64,000 nt of DNA from Bacteriovorax sp. BSW11_IV (GTDB taxonomy: Bacteria; Bdellovibrionota; Bacteriovoracia; Bacteriovoracales; Bacteriovoracaceae), in contig NZ_AUNE01000045.1 in NCBI RefSeq assembly GCF_000447755.1, positions 124,001 to 188,000 of the forward strand, given 5' to 3'. The notes beneath the pieces were generated by a model that saw only the letters and a program-made list of their open reading frames with translations, was not told the origin of the DNA and searched no databases. Both the position numbers and the translations under genes were made by a program. This document shows, in pieces, positions 15,590 through 24,175 of this stretch. The first letter of the stretch is position 1; each line of letters starts with the position of its first letter.

Positions 15590-17113
15590 TTAGCTATTTT
15601 TTAAAAAATCAACAAGTGTTCTAACGATTAGACCAGAAGCGCCTTTAGCTGGACAGTATGGTAGGTGTCCTTGGCTATCACCGATACCTGCGATATCTAA
15701 GTGGGCCCATGGAATATCATTCTTAACGAATTCACCAAGGAAAGATGCTGCTTTTGCAGATCCACCGAAGCTTGATTTTCCAATATTTCTTAGGTCGGCA
15801 CAGTTCGATTTAATATCGTCACCGAATTCTTTAATAACTGGAAGTTTCCACATGTATTCATCAGTTGCTTTCGCACTTGCGATAAGCTTGTCTTGAAGTT
15901 TGTCGTCGTTACCCATAAGACCACAAATTTCAGAACCAAGAGCAACAAGAACTGCTCCAGTAAGAGTTGCAGCGTCGATGATTGCATCTGGGTTTTGATC
16001 ACAAGCGTAGTCAAGACAGTCAGCAAGAACAAGTCTTCCTTCAGCATCTGTATTTAGAATTTCAACAGATTTACCATTTCTACCGTGAACGATTGAATCT
16101 GGCATTGTTGCAAATGAGTTTACTGCGTTGTCTGTGATACCAAGAATACAAGTGATTTTAACATTAAGTCCAAGTTCAGCAGCAGCTCTGAAAGCGGCAT
16201 AAACAGTAGCTGATCCGGCCATGTCAAATTTCATATTCATCATTGAGCCACCTGGCTTAAGTGAGTAACCACCTGTATCGAATACAAGTCCTTTACCTAC
16301 TAGAGCGATGTGCTTAGTATTTTTTGTTGCTTTTGCTGGAGTATAAGTTAGGTGAACTAGTTGTGGTTCAAATCCCGATCCTGAGTTAACAGAAAGGAAT
16401 AGTCCCATCTTTTCTTTTTCAAGTTCTTTCTTTCCAAGAACTTTGCACTTAACACCTTTGAGTTTTGCAACGTCAGCTTTAATTCTTTTTGAGTACTCTG
16501 TACTTCTAAGAACGTTTGGTGGTTCGTTAACAAGATCTCTTGCGTAGTTGATTGCAGCAGTAACTGTTTTAGCTTCGTTAAGAGCAGCTTCTAGTTTTTT
16601 TGCTGCAGTTTTCTTTTCAGCTGAATCAAAAGTTACAACTTCAAGAGCTGTTTTTGTTTTTGCAGAAAGGTATTTATCAAAACTGTATGAAGTAAGGTAA
16701 AGAGATTCAGCAATGGCCTGAAGTGTTTCAGCATTGTGAGATCCTTTTACAAATCCATCAAGCTCAACAGAAACATTTGTGTATTTCTTATTGATTGCTT
16801 TGTAGATATTTGCAAAAGTTTTTCTTAGTGATTCAAGTTCAAGATCTTTCTTGTCACCAAGACCGATAACCATAACTTCTCTTCCATCAGCAAGAGCGAA
16901 GAAATAGTTTTCACCTTTTCCAGCTTTGAAAAGCTTTGAAGATTTTTGAGCATCAAAAGAAGTTTTGAATTCTTTTGCCCAGTGAGAAGATACTACTTCA
17001 GTAGTTGCTTCTTTCTTTTTTCCTTTTGCTTCAGTTTTCTTTTGAAAAGCTGAAACAATAACAAGTTCTTTTCCAGAACTTTCTTTTGCGCCTAGATTTA
17101 ACTTTAATTCCAT
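15590..17113 (-). CDS. pepA: Leucyl aminopeptidase (M17)
   Basis: A two-metal (Zn/Mn) cytosolic aminopeptidase, 507 residues, that removes N-terminal residues from peptides, useful to an organism living on protein. The C-terminal catalytic domain shows the metal ligands in GKGLVFDTGGYSLKPG and the signature NTDAEGRLVLADCLDYA with its catalytic Arg; MKFDMAGSATVYAAF adds the second Asp. The N-terminal macro-like domain carries a Lys-rich insertion (KKTEAKGKKKEATTE) near residue 25-40. An AGGAGA site precedes the ATG. The PepA homologue of E. coli also acts in site-specific recombination; no evidence bears on that here. Confidence 0.95.
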   Translation of the reverse strand: MELKLNLGAKESSGKELVIVSAFQKKTEAKGKKKEATTEVVSSHWAKEFKTSFDAQKSSKLFKAGKGENYFFALADGREVMVIGLGDKKDLELESLRKTFANIYKAINKKYTNVSVELDGFVKGSHNAETLQAIAESLYLTSYSFDKYLSAKTKTALEVVTFDSAEKKTAAKKLEAALNEAKTVTAAINYARDLVNEPPNVLRSTEYSKRIKADVAKLKGVKCKVLGKKELEKEKMGLFLSVNSGSGFEPQLVHLTYTPAKATKNTKHIALVGKGLVFDTGGYSLKPGGSMMNMKFDMAGSATVYAAFRAAAELGLNVKITCILGITDNAVNSFATMPDSIVHGRNGKSVEILNTDAEGRLVLADCLDYACDQNPDAIIDAATLTGAVLVALGSEICGLMGNDDKLQDKLIASAKATDEYMWKLPVIKEFGDDIKSNCADLRNIGKSSFGGSAKAASFLGEFVKNDIPWAHLDIAGIGDSQGHLPYCPAKGASGLIVRTLVDFLKNS

Positions 17114-17227
17114 GAATAATCTCCTAGGATATTTACTAAAAAGCTTGCGCTTTATTGTTTATTGCTATTTGGCGGTATAAACTATCATAGTACATTTCAA
17201 ATTGCCATTTTTGAGGTAAAACGAAAC

Positions 17228-18376
17228 ATGCTTAAGGTTTCAGAGCGCTATTTAGTCGCATCTTTCATTCCGCCCTTTATTTTTAGTACCCTGTTTTTCG
17301 TGGTCTTTCTACTGACGTCACAACTCTTTCGCATAACACGTGTTGTTACAAAAAAAGGCGTCGAGTTTGGGCAGGTCATAGAGATCGTGACCCAAATTGC
17401 AGTTTCATTTTTACCGATGGCGATTCCCTTATCGGCTTTTTTCTCAATTATCTATACTCTAAATAAAATGAGTGAAGACTCTGAGGTTGTGGCCATGAGA
17501 TCGTTTGGGATGACTAAATTCGATCTTTTTAAGCCTTACCTGATTATCGGTGCGTTTATTTCCATGGCCGTTTTCTCATTGAATGAGAGTCTGATTCCAT
17601 ACTCAAGAACTCAATACCAGAATACTTTAATCAAACTTACGTCAAAAGGGGTTTTGATTGATATTAAGCCTGAGCAGTTTTTTACGGAGATTCCAGGTGT
17701 CACTTTATTTGCTGAGCACGTTGAGGAAAGCGGTGAGACCTTAAAGAATGTCTTCATTAAATTTGCGCGCAGTAGGGATGGCTCAGAGCAGATTATTATG
17801 GCGAAAAAAGGTGTGATCATTAAGCACACAGACGACGAGTGGGATGTGCCAACTCTAAGAATGAGACTTATTGATGGAAATATCTTTAAAACAACTGTCA
17901 GTGGAAAAAAAGAAAAAGTTGTTTTTGAGAAGTATGAATTCCCCATTATCGAAGGGGGAGGAAGTATTGGACTGGTTACTAAAACAAGTATGAAGACCAA
18001 TAGTGAGCTGTCGCGAGAGATTCAAGAGATTGAAGGAACTTTAAAGACAAATATCTCAGAAAAAGAAAAGGACGATCTAGAAGGTGATTTGGCCAAACTC
18101 CAAAAGGAGTATTGGGAAAGATTCAATATGCCAGTTCAGTGTATAGTTTTTATTTTTCTAGGTTTTTGTCTTGGTATTAAGCAGGCAAGAGGCAAGGGCA
18201 GAAATACTTCGGCCATTGGTCTAGGCCTGATTATTTTATATTACACTCTATATTTTACAGGTGTGTCACTTTCGAAAAAAGGGGTTATCCCCGCAAGTGC
18301 CGCGGCCCTAGTTCCAAGCTTTATCGTTTTAATTATTTCTGTTTATTATTATCGAAAACTAGATTGGGCGAGTTAA
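17228..18376 (+). CDS. LptF/LptG family LPS export permease
   Basis: An inner-membrane permease of the YjgP/YjgQ family, part of the LptBFG ATPase that extracts lipopolysaccharide and passes it to the Lpt bridge. Two N-terminal helices (FIPPFIFSTLFFVVFLLTSQ; ITQIAVSFLPMAIPLSAFFS) with the family motif MSEDSEVVAMRSFG, a long periplasmic beta-jellyroll, and three C-terminal helices are visible. I start at 17228 (MLKVSERYLV) because family members begin immediately before helix 1; an in-frame ATG at 17162 would add 22 unlikely residues. LptF and LptG cannot be separated by eye; LptF is favoured by the start. It is divergent from pepA. Confidence 0.88.
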   Translation: MLKVSERYLVASFIPPFIFSTLFFVVFLLTSQLFRITRVVTKKGVEFGQVIEIVTQIAVSFLPMAIPLSAFFSIIYTLNKMSEDSEVVAMRSFGMTKFDLFKPYLIIGAFISMAVFSLNESLIPYSRTQYQNTLIKLTSKGVLIDIKPEQFFTEIPGVTLFAEHVEESGETLKNVFIKFARSRDGSEQIIMAKKGVIIKHTDDEWDVPTLRMRLIDGNIFKTTVSGKKEKVVFEKYEFPIIEGGGSIGLVTKTSMKTNSELSREIQEIEGTLKTNISEKEKDDLEGDLAKLQKEYWERFNMPVQCIVFIFLGFCLGIKQARGKGRNTSAIGLGLIILYYTLYFTGVSLSKKGVIPASAAALVPSFIVLIISVYYYRKLDWAS

Positions 18377-18384
18377 CCTCGCCC
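18366..18384. terminator. Possible weak terminator between convergent genes
   Basis: GGGCGAG / CTCGCCC hairpin with a 5-base loop spans the permease stop codon, between the convergent genes ending at 18376 and 18395. No T run follows on either strand, so termination activity is doubtful. Confidence 0.4.
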
Positions 18385-18394
18385 ATATTAAGAA

Positions 18395-19588
18395 TTATTC
18401 TTGCTCAATCTCATCAGAAGTAGAAACTGAACCATCTTTGTTGAAAACAAAAAGTGGTAGTCTGTATTTTTGAACACTTTCGTTAGGAAAAACTAAGCTC
18501 TTCACGCCAGATTTAGATGAAATATCAAGGAGCTTGTTGTTTAGGAAAATCTTAGTAACGTGTACATTTCCTAAAAAGACTCTGACTTCATCACCGCGGA
18601 TCATGAGCATTTTACCTTCTTCAAGGACAAATTTCTTCACAGGATCATTGTCTGCTTTATAAGTAATCCAAGAGCTTCCTTCGACAGCATTGATGAAGAT
18701 ATTTTGCTTACCTTCTACAACTGAGTTTTTAAAATTCTCAGGGAGCCATTCTGTGAGTTCATCAGTTGATTTTTTGCTGATGGAGTAAAGAGGGGTTGGG
18801 ATGGGGCGAAGTTCGAGTTTTTCGTCTTTCTTTTCATCCTTTTTTTCTTCTTTCTTTTCTTCTTTCTTTGGCTCTATTTTAGCTTCTACTTTCGGAGCTT
18901 CGACCTTTGTAACTTCAATAGGAGTTTCTTTTTGTTCTTCAATTTTTGCTAATTCTTCTTTTGCCTCGGCCAAGTTTTGAACTTCAACAGAAGGTCCATT
19001 TGTATCAACAACTGTTTCAGTTGTTTCTGGAACAACTTCATATTCTTTTTCTTGGAGAGTATTATTTGAAGCGGCCTCATTGGCCTGTTCATTATTTGAT
19101 GCATTTTTGAATAAATAGAAACTAAGCATAACCGCTGCGACAATCACTCCAGCGATCTTTACAACTTTATTACTTGTCTCTTGCTTAATTTCAGTCTCAA
19201 GTGGATGTGGCGCTTCAACTTTAATCTCAGTTTCAGGAGAAGGCATGTGGAATTCTTCTTCATCTTTTCCATATGTCTTAATCAGCACATCTACAGCTTG
19301 GTCTTGGTTAAGACCAAGGATCTTAGCGTAGTTTCTTACGAAACCTTTTAAGTAAGCAATGTTTGGCAGTTCTTCAAAACGATTTGACTCTAATAGTTCT
19401 AGATTCGTTACACTGATTTTAGTATGGCTTGCTACAACTTTAATTGAGAGCTTCTTTTCTTCTCTCACTGATTTAAGATAGCTACCAATTGATTGTCTTG
19501 TTACGACAGCAGAGTGATCGTGTGAGTTTGTATTCACCTCGTTTTGCGTTTCGATAATTTCCTCGTCTGTTTTTTTGTCGTTAGTCAT
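18395..19588 (-). CDS. rodZ: RodZ-like cytoskeleton-membrane linker
   Basis: RodZ connects MreB filaments to the cell-wall elongation machinery. Domains in order: an acidic N-terminus; an HTH_25 domain at residues ~33-105 (SIGSYLKSVREEKKLSIK, SVTNLELLESNRFEELP, YLKGFVRNYAKILGL); a transmembrane helix at ~145-165 (VVKIAGVIVAAVMLSFYLF); a long acidic/basic periplasmic linker with repeated KKEEKKEEKKDEKKDEK; and a C-terminal beta domain (FINAVEGSSWITYKAD to SLVFPNE) of the DUF4115 type. At 397 residues it is longer than E. coli RodZ (337), from the linker. It lies just downstream of a TPR lipoprotein gene (10-base gap), probably one operon. Confidence 0.87.
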   Translation of the reverse strand: MTNDKKTDEEIIETQNEVNTNSHDHSAVVTRQSIGSYLKSVREEKKLSIKVVASHTKISVTNLELLESNRFEELPNIAYLKGFVRNYAKILGLNQDQAVDVLIKTYGKDEEEFHMPSPETEIKVEAPHPLETEIKQETSNKVVKIAGVIVAAVMLSFYLFKNASNNEQANEAASNNTLQEKEYEVVPETTETVVDTNGPSVEVQNLAEAKEELAKIEEQKETPIEVTKVEAPKVEAKIEPKKEEKKEEKKDEKKDEKLELRPIPTPLYSISKKSTDELTEWLPENFKNSVVEGKQNIFINAVEGSSWITYKADNDPVKKFVLEEGKMLMIRGDEVRVFLGNVHVTKIFLNNKLLDISSKSGVKSLVFPNESVQKYRLPLFVFNKDGSVSTSDEIEQE

Positions 19589-19598
19589 AATTTTGATC

Positions 19599-20477
19599 TT
19601 AGAAATTTGGAGATTCGAAGGTCTCTTCGTTTAACTCATCACCATTTTTTTCTTTTTCTAAGTTGTATTTTCGCCTAATTTCATCATTTTGTTTAATGGT
19701 GAACATTTCTTCCCTTTTTACCTTCTTCAATTCTAGATCGGCAGTAATTGCATAGGGGCTTTTTGGGAAGTTCTCTTTGATCTCGATGAATTTTTTTGTC
19801 GATAGATCATATTGGCGAAGATCTCTGTATGTCAGTGCCATAGCAAAGTGAGGCTCTACATTCGTTGTGCATGTTCCTTGAATAGAGCTTTTATACCACT
19901 CAAGGGCTTCTTGGTATTTATGTTCACCACGATAGATATTACCTAATTGGTAATTAGCAGCACAGTAATCTTGCTTAAGTTCAGATGCTTTTTTGAAATG
20001 CTTTATGGCCAAAGCGGTATCGTTTTTTCTCTTAGCGATAAGCCCAAGATTAAAATATGTTCTGAATTGATGTTGATAAATAAGATCAGATAAAACTAAT
20101 TCATACTGTTCTTGTGCCTTATCAATATCTCCAAGAGTTAAGTAGATTGAAGCTAGATTATTGCGAGCATCTGAATTCTTCGGATCAACTTCAATAGCTT
20201 TTTTCAAATTAGTAAGGGCCAAATCATTTCTTTTTTTAAAAAAGTAGGCCATTCCTAAATTGTTCAAAATTTTTGAATCAACTGGATTTAATTCATTGGC
20301 CTGAAGAAGTAGAGCAAGAGCTTCCGTATAATCTTCAGACATTAATTTCTCAGTTCCATGAGTATAAAATATTTCTGCTTTTTTTGCTTCTGTACTATTT
20401 TCTTTTGGTGCATGAGCACAAGAAAATGCAAATAGAATTGTCAAAACTAGTCCTAATGACTTTCTCTTAATATTCAT
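19599..20477 (-). CDS. TPR-repeat lipoprotein (PilW/Tgl-like)
   Basis: A 292-residue lipoprotein: signal peptide MNIKRKSLGLVLTILF with lipobox AFSC, then about six tetratricopeptide repeats (for example ALALLLQANELNPVDSKILNN, ALTNLKKAIEVDPKNSDARN, ALEWYKSSIQGTC), and a charged C-terminus. The layout resembles PilW/PilF and Tgl, outer-membrane lipoproteins that assemble the type IV pilus secretin, but generic TPR lipoproteins look alike, so this is a suggestion. It precedes rodZ with a 10-base gap and likely shares its transcript. Type IV pili matter in predatory bacteria, which would fit, though no pilus gene is in the window. Confidence 0.82.
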   Translation of the reverse strand: MNIKRKSLGLVLTILFAFSCAHAPKENSTEAKKAEIFYTHGTEKLMSEDYTEALALLLQANELNPVDSKILNNLGMAYFFKKRNDLALTNLKKAIEVDPKNSDARNNLASIYLTLGDIDKAQEQYELVLSDLIYQHQFRTYFNLGLIAKRKNDTALAIKHFKKASELKQDYCAANYQLGNIYRGEHKYQEALEWYKSSIQGTCTTNVEPHFAMALTYRDLRQYDLSTKKFIEIKENFPKSPYAITADLELKKVKREEMFTIKQNDEIRRKYNLEKEKNGDELNEETFESPNF

Positions 20478-20538
20478 AGTATCTAACTCCTGATGACACT
20501 TTGTTTAATTTTAGTTGATTGCCTCTTGGAATGCAATT

Positions 20539-21645
20539 CTAGAGGCGCTTAAGAGTAACAATTGTTTCAAAGTGTCTCGTGCCTGGAAAAAGGTCTACGA
20601 TATATATTTTATCTAGAGCGTACTGGTCAGTTATTGTCACAAGATCTCTTACAAGATTTGGACACTCACATCCGATGTAGATGATAAACTCTGGGCCTTT
20701 GAGCTCATTAACAAAATCTTTTATATTCTTAACACCACTGCGAGGTGGATCAAAAATTACAACATCAGGTTTTTTTGTAACAAGGGATGAAACTTGCTTT
20801 GGAGCATTTTTTCCATACAAATTGATTCGTTTGTAAGTTTGATGCTCTTTCGTTTTGATATGCTTTTCTTCGGTAGCATCTACAACTAGCGTCTCTAGGT
20901 GAGGGCTTTGTGCCGTTAGATTTCCACTTCCACCAAAAAGATCGAGGGCCGCTCCAGATCGCGTTGCTAGCATTTCTTTAACAAGCTCAATCATCTTCTC
21001 ATTCATTTCTTGATTAACTTGAGTAAAACCACCTTCAGCATAGGGTTTGTTGAAAGAGATACTGACTTTTCCGTTTCTCTCGTAAAGTTCAATATGGCCT
21101 TCAGTCTTTGCGTCTTTTGGAATTATAGATTTCCAATTTTGGTAGAGATTTTTTAGCTCAACTTCTATGGCCTTTGTGGGCAGAAGACAATCTTTGGCAC
21201 TAACAACAGATTCTTCCATGACATTTAAGTAGCCAAGTGTGTCTGCCTCAAGGTCGTAATGGAGTTGGATTCTGTTGCGATAATGATAACGCTCGGCAGC
21301 TTCTATGAAAATAATATCGTCAACTTTTAGCTCTCTAGAAAGAGGGATAAAGTGGCGAAGAAGAGCATTTTTCTTAAATAAAACTTCGTTATTATAGCCC
21401 GTGTGGAGGTAGTGACATCCTGGGCAATTTTCAAAAACAGGGCAGTCTGATTTTTGGCGTAAAGGCGAGTGTTCATCGATCTTTGCAACTTTTGCAAAGG
21501 CCACTTTCTTTTTCGTTCTAAGGATCTCACAAGTACCCGACTCATTTGGTAGAGTTTTAGGGATGAAGATGATTTGATCGTCTATTTTACTAACGCCTTG
21601 ACCTAGAGGGTCAATATGAGCAATTGAAAACTTTTGTTCTTTCAC
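20539..21645 (-). CDS. RNA 5-methyluridine methyltransferase (RlmD/TrmA family)
   Basis: A SAM-dependent enzyme of the TrmA/RlmC/RlmD family that methylates uridine C5 in rRNA or tRNA. A short TRAM domain at the N-terminus (residues 1-55) is followed by an iron-sulfur cluster motif CPVFENCPGCHYLHTGY and the class I methyltransferase motifs LDLFGGSGNLT, VIFDPPRSGVK and YIGCECPNLVRDL, where the family's usual SCNP is IGCECP with the nucleophilic Cys kept. At 368 residues it is shorter than RlmD (433). The start codon is GTG at 21645. Which RNA position it modifies cannot be told. It is divergent from ktrB with 75 bases between. Confidence 0.9.
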   Translation of the reverse strand: MKEQKFSIAHIDPLGQGVSKIDDQIIFIPKTLPNESGTCEILRTKKKVAFAKVAKIDEHSPLRQKSDCPVFENCPGCHYLHTGYNNEVLFKKNALLRHFIPLSRELKVDDIIFIEAAERYHYRNRIQLHYDLEADTLGYLNVMEESVVSAKDCLLPTKAIEVELKNLYQNWKSIIPKDAKTEGHIELYERNGKVSISFNKPYAEGGFTQVNQEMNEKMIELVKEMLATRSGAALDLFGGSGNLTAQSPHLETLVVDATEEKHIKTKEHQTYKRINLYGKNAPKQVSSLVTKKPDVVIFDPPRSGVKNIKDFVNELKGPEFIIYIGCECPNLVRDLVTITDQYALDKIYIVDLFPGTRHFETIVTLKRL

Positions 21646-21705
21646 GTTGACTCTTCTTTTTAAAGGGTGGAAAAAGTAACCCTAAGCATACTTTTACTGA
21701 ATTAG

Positions 21706-21721
21706 TATTATCATTAAGTTA
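21706..21721 (+). promoter_or_regulatory. Possible leaderless start of ktrB
   Basis: A TATTAT -10-like hexamer (21706-21711) lies only nine bases before the ATG of ktrB and no Shine-Dalgarno is visible in between. If this is the promoter, transcription would begin two or three bases before, or at, the start codon. Confidence 0.35.
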
Positions 21722-23460
21722 TGTACCAAATATTACAGAAAATTCCGTTTTTGTTTGAACTCTTTTTCAATGGAACTTTTATCCTCTTTTATTCAATGAG
21801 GACAATGAATCGCGTTCCTGCGAACTGGAGTATTGAGCTCATTGATAATGGGCTGAAGTTTGGTGCAAAAGTTGTCCCTTTCATAATACTAATGTCGATG
21901 ATTGTAAATTTTATCTCAGGTAAGGGGATAGAAGACTTTTTAAGAAAGCACGTTTTTTCAATTTTAGTCTTTGTTCCATTAATGATTACTTGGGGTGATT
22001 TAGAGTTTGCCTTCGGCCTTTGTTCGGCCCATCTCATTGCATCCGTTCTTTCTTTATATGATGACGATAAAGGGGGAACGATAGATCTTATTGAAGAGAA
22101 AGTGATTAGATCTTCATCTGAGATTTTAGGTGTTAAACTAAAACCGGCCCAGCTTGTTCTTCTTTCATTTGCAGCAGTTATCTTTATAGGGGCCTTTTTA
22201 TTAAAGCTGCCAGTATCAAGTGCGACAGGAAAGAGTATTGATTTTATCGACGCCCTTTTTATGGCCACGTCAGCAACCTGTGTTACTGGACTTGGTTCAA
22301 TTTCATTGGCCTCAGACCTGTCCTTATTTGGACAAATTGTCATTCTTATATTGATTCAAATTGGTGGACTTTCAATTATGACGCTTTATTCTTCAATGAC
22401 TATCCTCCTTGGAAAGTCCATGAGAATGAAAGACCGTATCATTATGCAAGACCTTCTCGATGTCTCTTCGTTAGAAGAACTCTTCAGAATGATCATTGAT
22501 ATTATTACTTATACTCTTATGATTGAGCTATGGGGTGCGATTGTTTTGACGATTGCTTTTACTTTTGAAGGTTTTGAATTCTCAAAGGCCATTTACTTTG
22601 GATTCTATCATTCGATATCAGCTTTTTGTAATGCGGGGTTCGCGTTATTTGATAACTCTCTTGAGAGTTATGCTACGTCACCTCTTATCCATGGAACAAT
22701 TGCTATTTTGATTACTCTTGGTGGTCTTGGCTTCATTACTCTAAAAGAATTAAAAGAAGTAATCGTTAAAAAGAAGTCTATCGTTAGACTAGGAGTTCAC
22801 TCGAAAGTTGTGCTTGTAACTTCATTCTTTTTAACAATGTCTGGTTTTGTGATTATCTTTTTTGGAGAGTTCTTAAATGCACTCGACAATTATACTTTGT
22901 GGGAAAAAATCCAGATATCAATGTTCCAATCAGTAACGCTCAGAACTGCGGGATTTAATACAATCCCAATGACATCACTAAACAATTATACAATTTTTGC
23001 GATGATTCTTTATATGTTTATCGGGGGTTCTCCGGGATCAACTGCTGGTGGTATTAAAACGTCAACTTTGGCGATTCTTGTTCAATCAATTCGATCGACA
23101 CTATCAGGTCATAAAGACGTTACAGTTTTTGATCGCAAGATTCCTTCGCAGATCGTTGTTCGCTCAATTGCACTGACGTTCATCTCTGTTTTCATTGCTT
23201 CATTCTTTGTCTTTCTAATGATGAAGTTGGAGCCTGAGCAAGGATTCTTGCCGCTCGTTTTTGAAGTTTTCAGTGCTTCGGGAACAGTTGGCCTATCTCT
23301 AGGGATTACAGGTTATTTAAGTTTTATGGGTAAATTAGCTATATCTGTCTTAATGCTTATTGGAAGAATTGGGCCACTAACTCTAATTCTTGCTATTGGT
23401 GAGAAGAGTGCGGGTCAGTCAAAGGCCGACTATCCTCACGGGCGTATTATGATCGGATGA
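21721..23460 (+). CDS. ktrB: Ktr/Trk-type potassium uptake channel subunit
   Basis: An integral membrane K+ transporter (Trk/Ktr/HKT superfamily) of 579 residues. The four pore loops are recognisable: TSATCVTGLGSISL, ISAFCNAGFALFD, QSVTLRTAGFNTIP and FSASGTVGLSLGITG, each with the selectivity-filter glycine. It is about 120 residues longer than typical KtrB, from N-terminal hydrophobic segments (FLFELFFNGTFILFYS; FGAKVVPFIILMSMIVNF; FSILVFVPLMITWGDL) before the first canonical helix. It is followed after 16 bases by ktrA, so this is a Ktr operon. No ribosome binding site precedes the ATG; the start may be leaderless. Confidence 0.93.
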   Translation: MYQILQKIPFLFELFFNGTFILFYSMRTMNRVPANWSIELIDNGLKFGAKVVPFIILMSMIVNFISGKGIEDFLRKHVFSILVFVPLMITWGDLEFAFGLCSAHLIASVLSLYDDDKGGTIDLIEEKVIRSSSEILGVKLKPAQLVLLSFAAVIFIGAFLLKLPVSSATGKSIDFIDALFMATSATCVTGLGSISLASDLSLFGQIVILILIQIGGLSIMTLYSSMTILLGKSMRMKDRIIMQDLLDVSSLEELFRMIIDIITYTLMIELWGAIVLTIAFTFEGFEFSKAIYFGFYHSISAFCNAGFALFDNSLESYATSPLIHGTIAILITLGGLGFITLKELKEVIVKKKSIVRLGVHSKVVLVTSFFLTMSGFVIIFFGEFLNALDNYTLWEKIQISMFQSVTLRTAGFNTIPMTSLNNYTIFAMILYMFIGGSPGSTAGGIKTSTLAILVQSIRSTLSGHKDVTVFDRKIPSQIVVRSIALTFISVFIASFFVFLMMKLEPEQGFLPLVFEVFSASGTVGLSLGITGYLSFMGKLAISVLMLIGRIGPLTLILAIGEKSAGQSKADYPHGRIMIG

Positions 23461-23476
23461 TTGGATTGGAGTTTTT

Positions 23477-24172
23477 ATGTTAGTTGCCGTTATTGGGCTA
23501 GGAACATTTGGTGCGAAAACAGCTGTTAGACTTTATGAAAAAGGTGCAGAAGTTATTGCTATCGATAAAGATCAAGAGCTTGTTGATAAAATTAAAGATA
23601 GAGTAACTCACGCAGTTGCTCTAGATGTTACAGAGGAGAGATCACTTCGCTCTGTACACATTTCAGATGTAGACGTTGCCGTTGTTGCAATCGGGGATTC
23701 AATTGAAAACTCAATTATGGCCGTAACGATGCTTCGTAAACTTGGGGTTGGTCGTGTAATTGCCAGAGCTACTTCAACTCTACATGAGCACGTTCTTCAT
23801 GAAATCGGTGCATCTGAAATTATTAAAGTTGAAGAAGAAATGGGTGAGATCATTGCTTCGAAGATTGTTGCCCCACACGTTCTTCAGCGCTACAACTTCG
23901 CTGCAGGATATTCAATTGTTGAGATCAAGCTTGGGAAGAAGTTTGAGGGAAGAACTCTTGTAGAGAGTAAGATTCGTCAGAACTATAACTTAAATATTGT
24001 CGCTCTTCAGAAGAAAGTTCCTTTTATTTCTGAAGATGGAAAATCTGCTTACAGAATCGACATCAATGACTGTCCAATGCCTATGGATGTTATTGAGGCC
24101 GATGATATCGTTGTTCTTGTTGGGAGTGAGAAGAACTTCAATAAACTATTTGCAGATCTAGCAGAGGGGTAA
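23477..24172 (+). CDS. ktrA: Ktr/Trk potassium uptake regulatory subunit (RCK)
   Basis: A 231-residue cytosolic RCK protein that gates KtrB in response to nucleotides. TrkA_N Rossmann domain: MLVAVIGLGTFGAKTAVRLYEKG with the GxGxxG motif, VIAIDKDQEL and the acidic residue binding the ribose. TrkA_C at residues ~140-225 (AAGYSIVEIKLGKKFEGRTLV ending LVGSEKNFNKLFADL). The length is that of KtrA rather than the double-domain TrkA. A GGAG site six bases before the ATG. It ends three bases before the downstream sensor gene, which uses a GTG start and whose ribosome binding site (GAGGGG) is inside ktrA. Confidence 0.95.
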   Translation: MLVAVIGLGTFGAKTAVRLYEKGAEVIAIDKDQELVDKIKDRVTHAVALDVTEERSLRSVHISDVDVAVVAIGDSIENSIMAVTMLRKLGVGRVIARATSTLHEHVLHEIGASEIIKVEEEMGEIIASKIVAPHVLQRYNFAAGYSIVEIKLGKKFEGRTLVESKIRQNYNLNIVALQKKVPFISEDGKSAYRIDINDCPMPMDVIEADDIVVLVGSEKNFNKLFADLAEG

Positions 24173-24175
24173 CAA

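Noticed and set aside
20521-20546. Hairpin GCCTCT/AGAGGC as terminator of the m5U methyltransferase gene
   Set aside because: The stem has mismatches and no T run, so it is not a convincing terminator.
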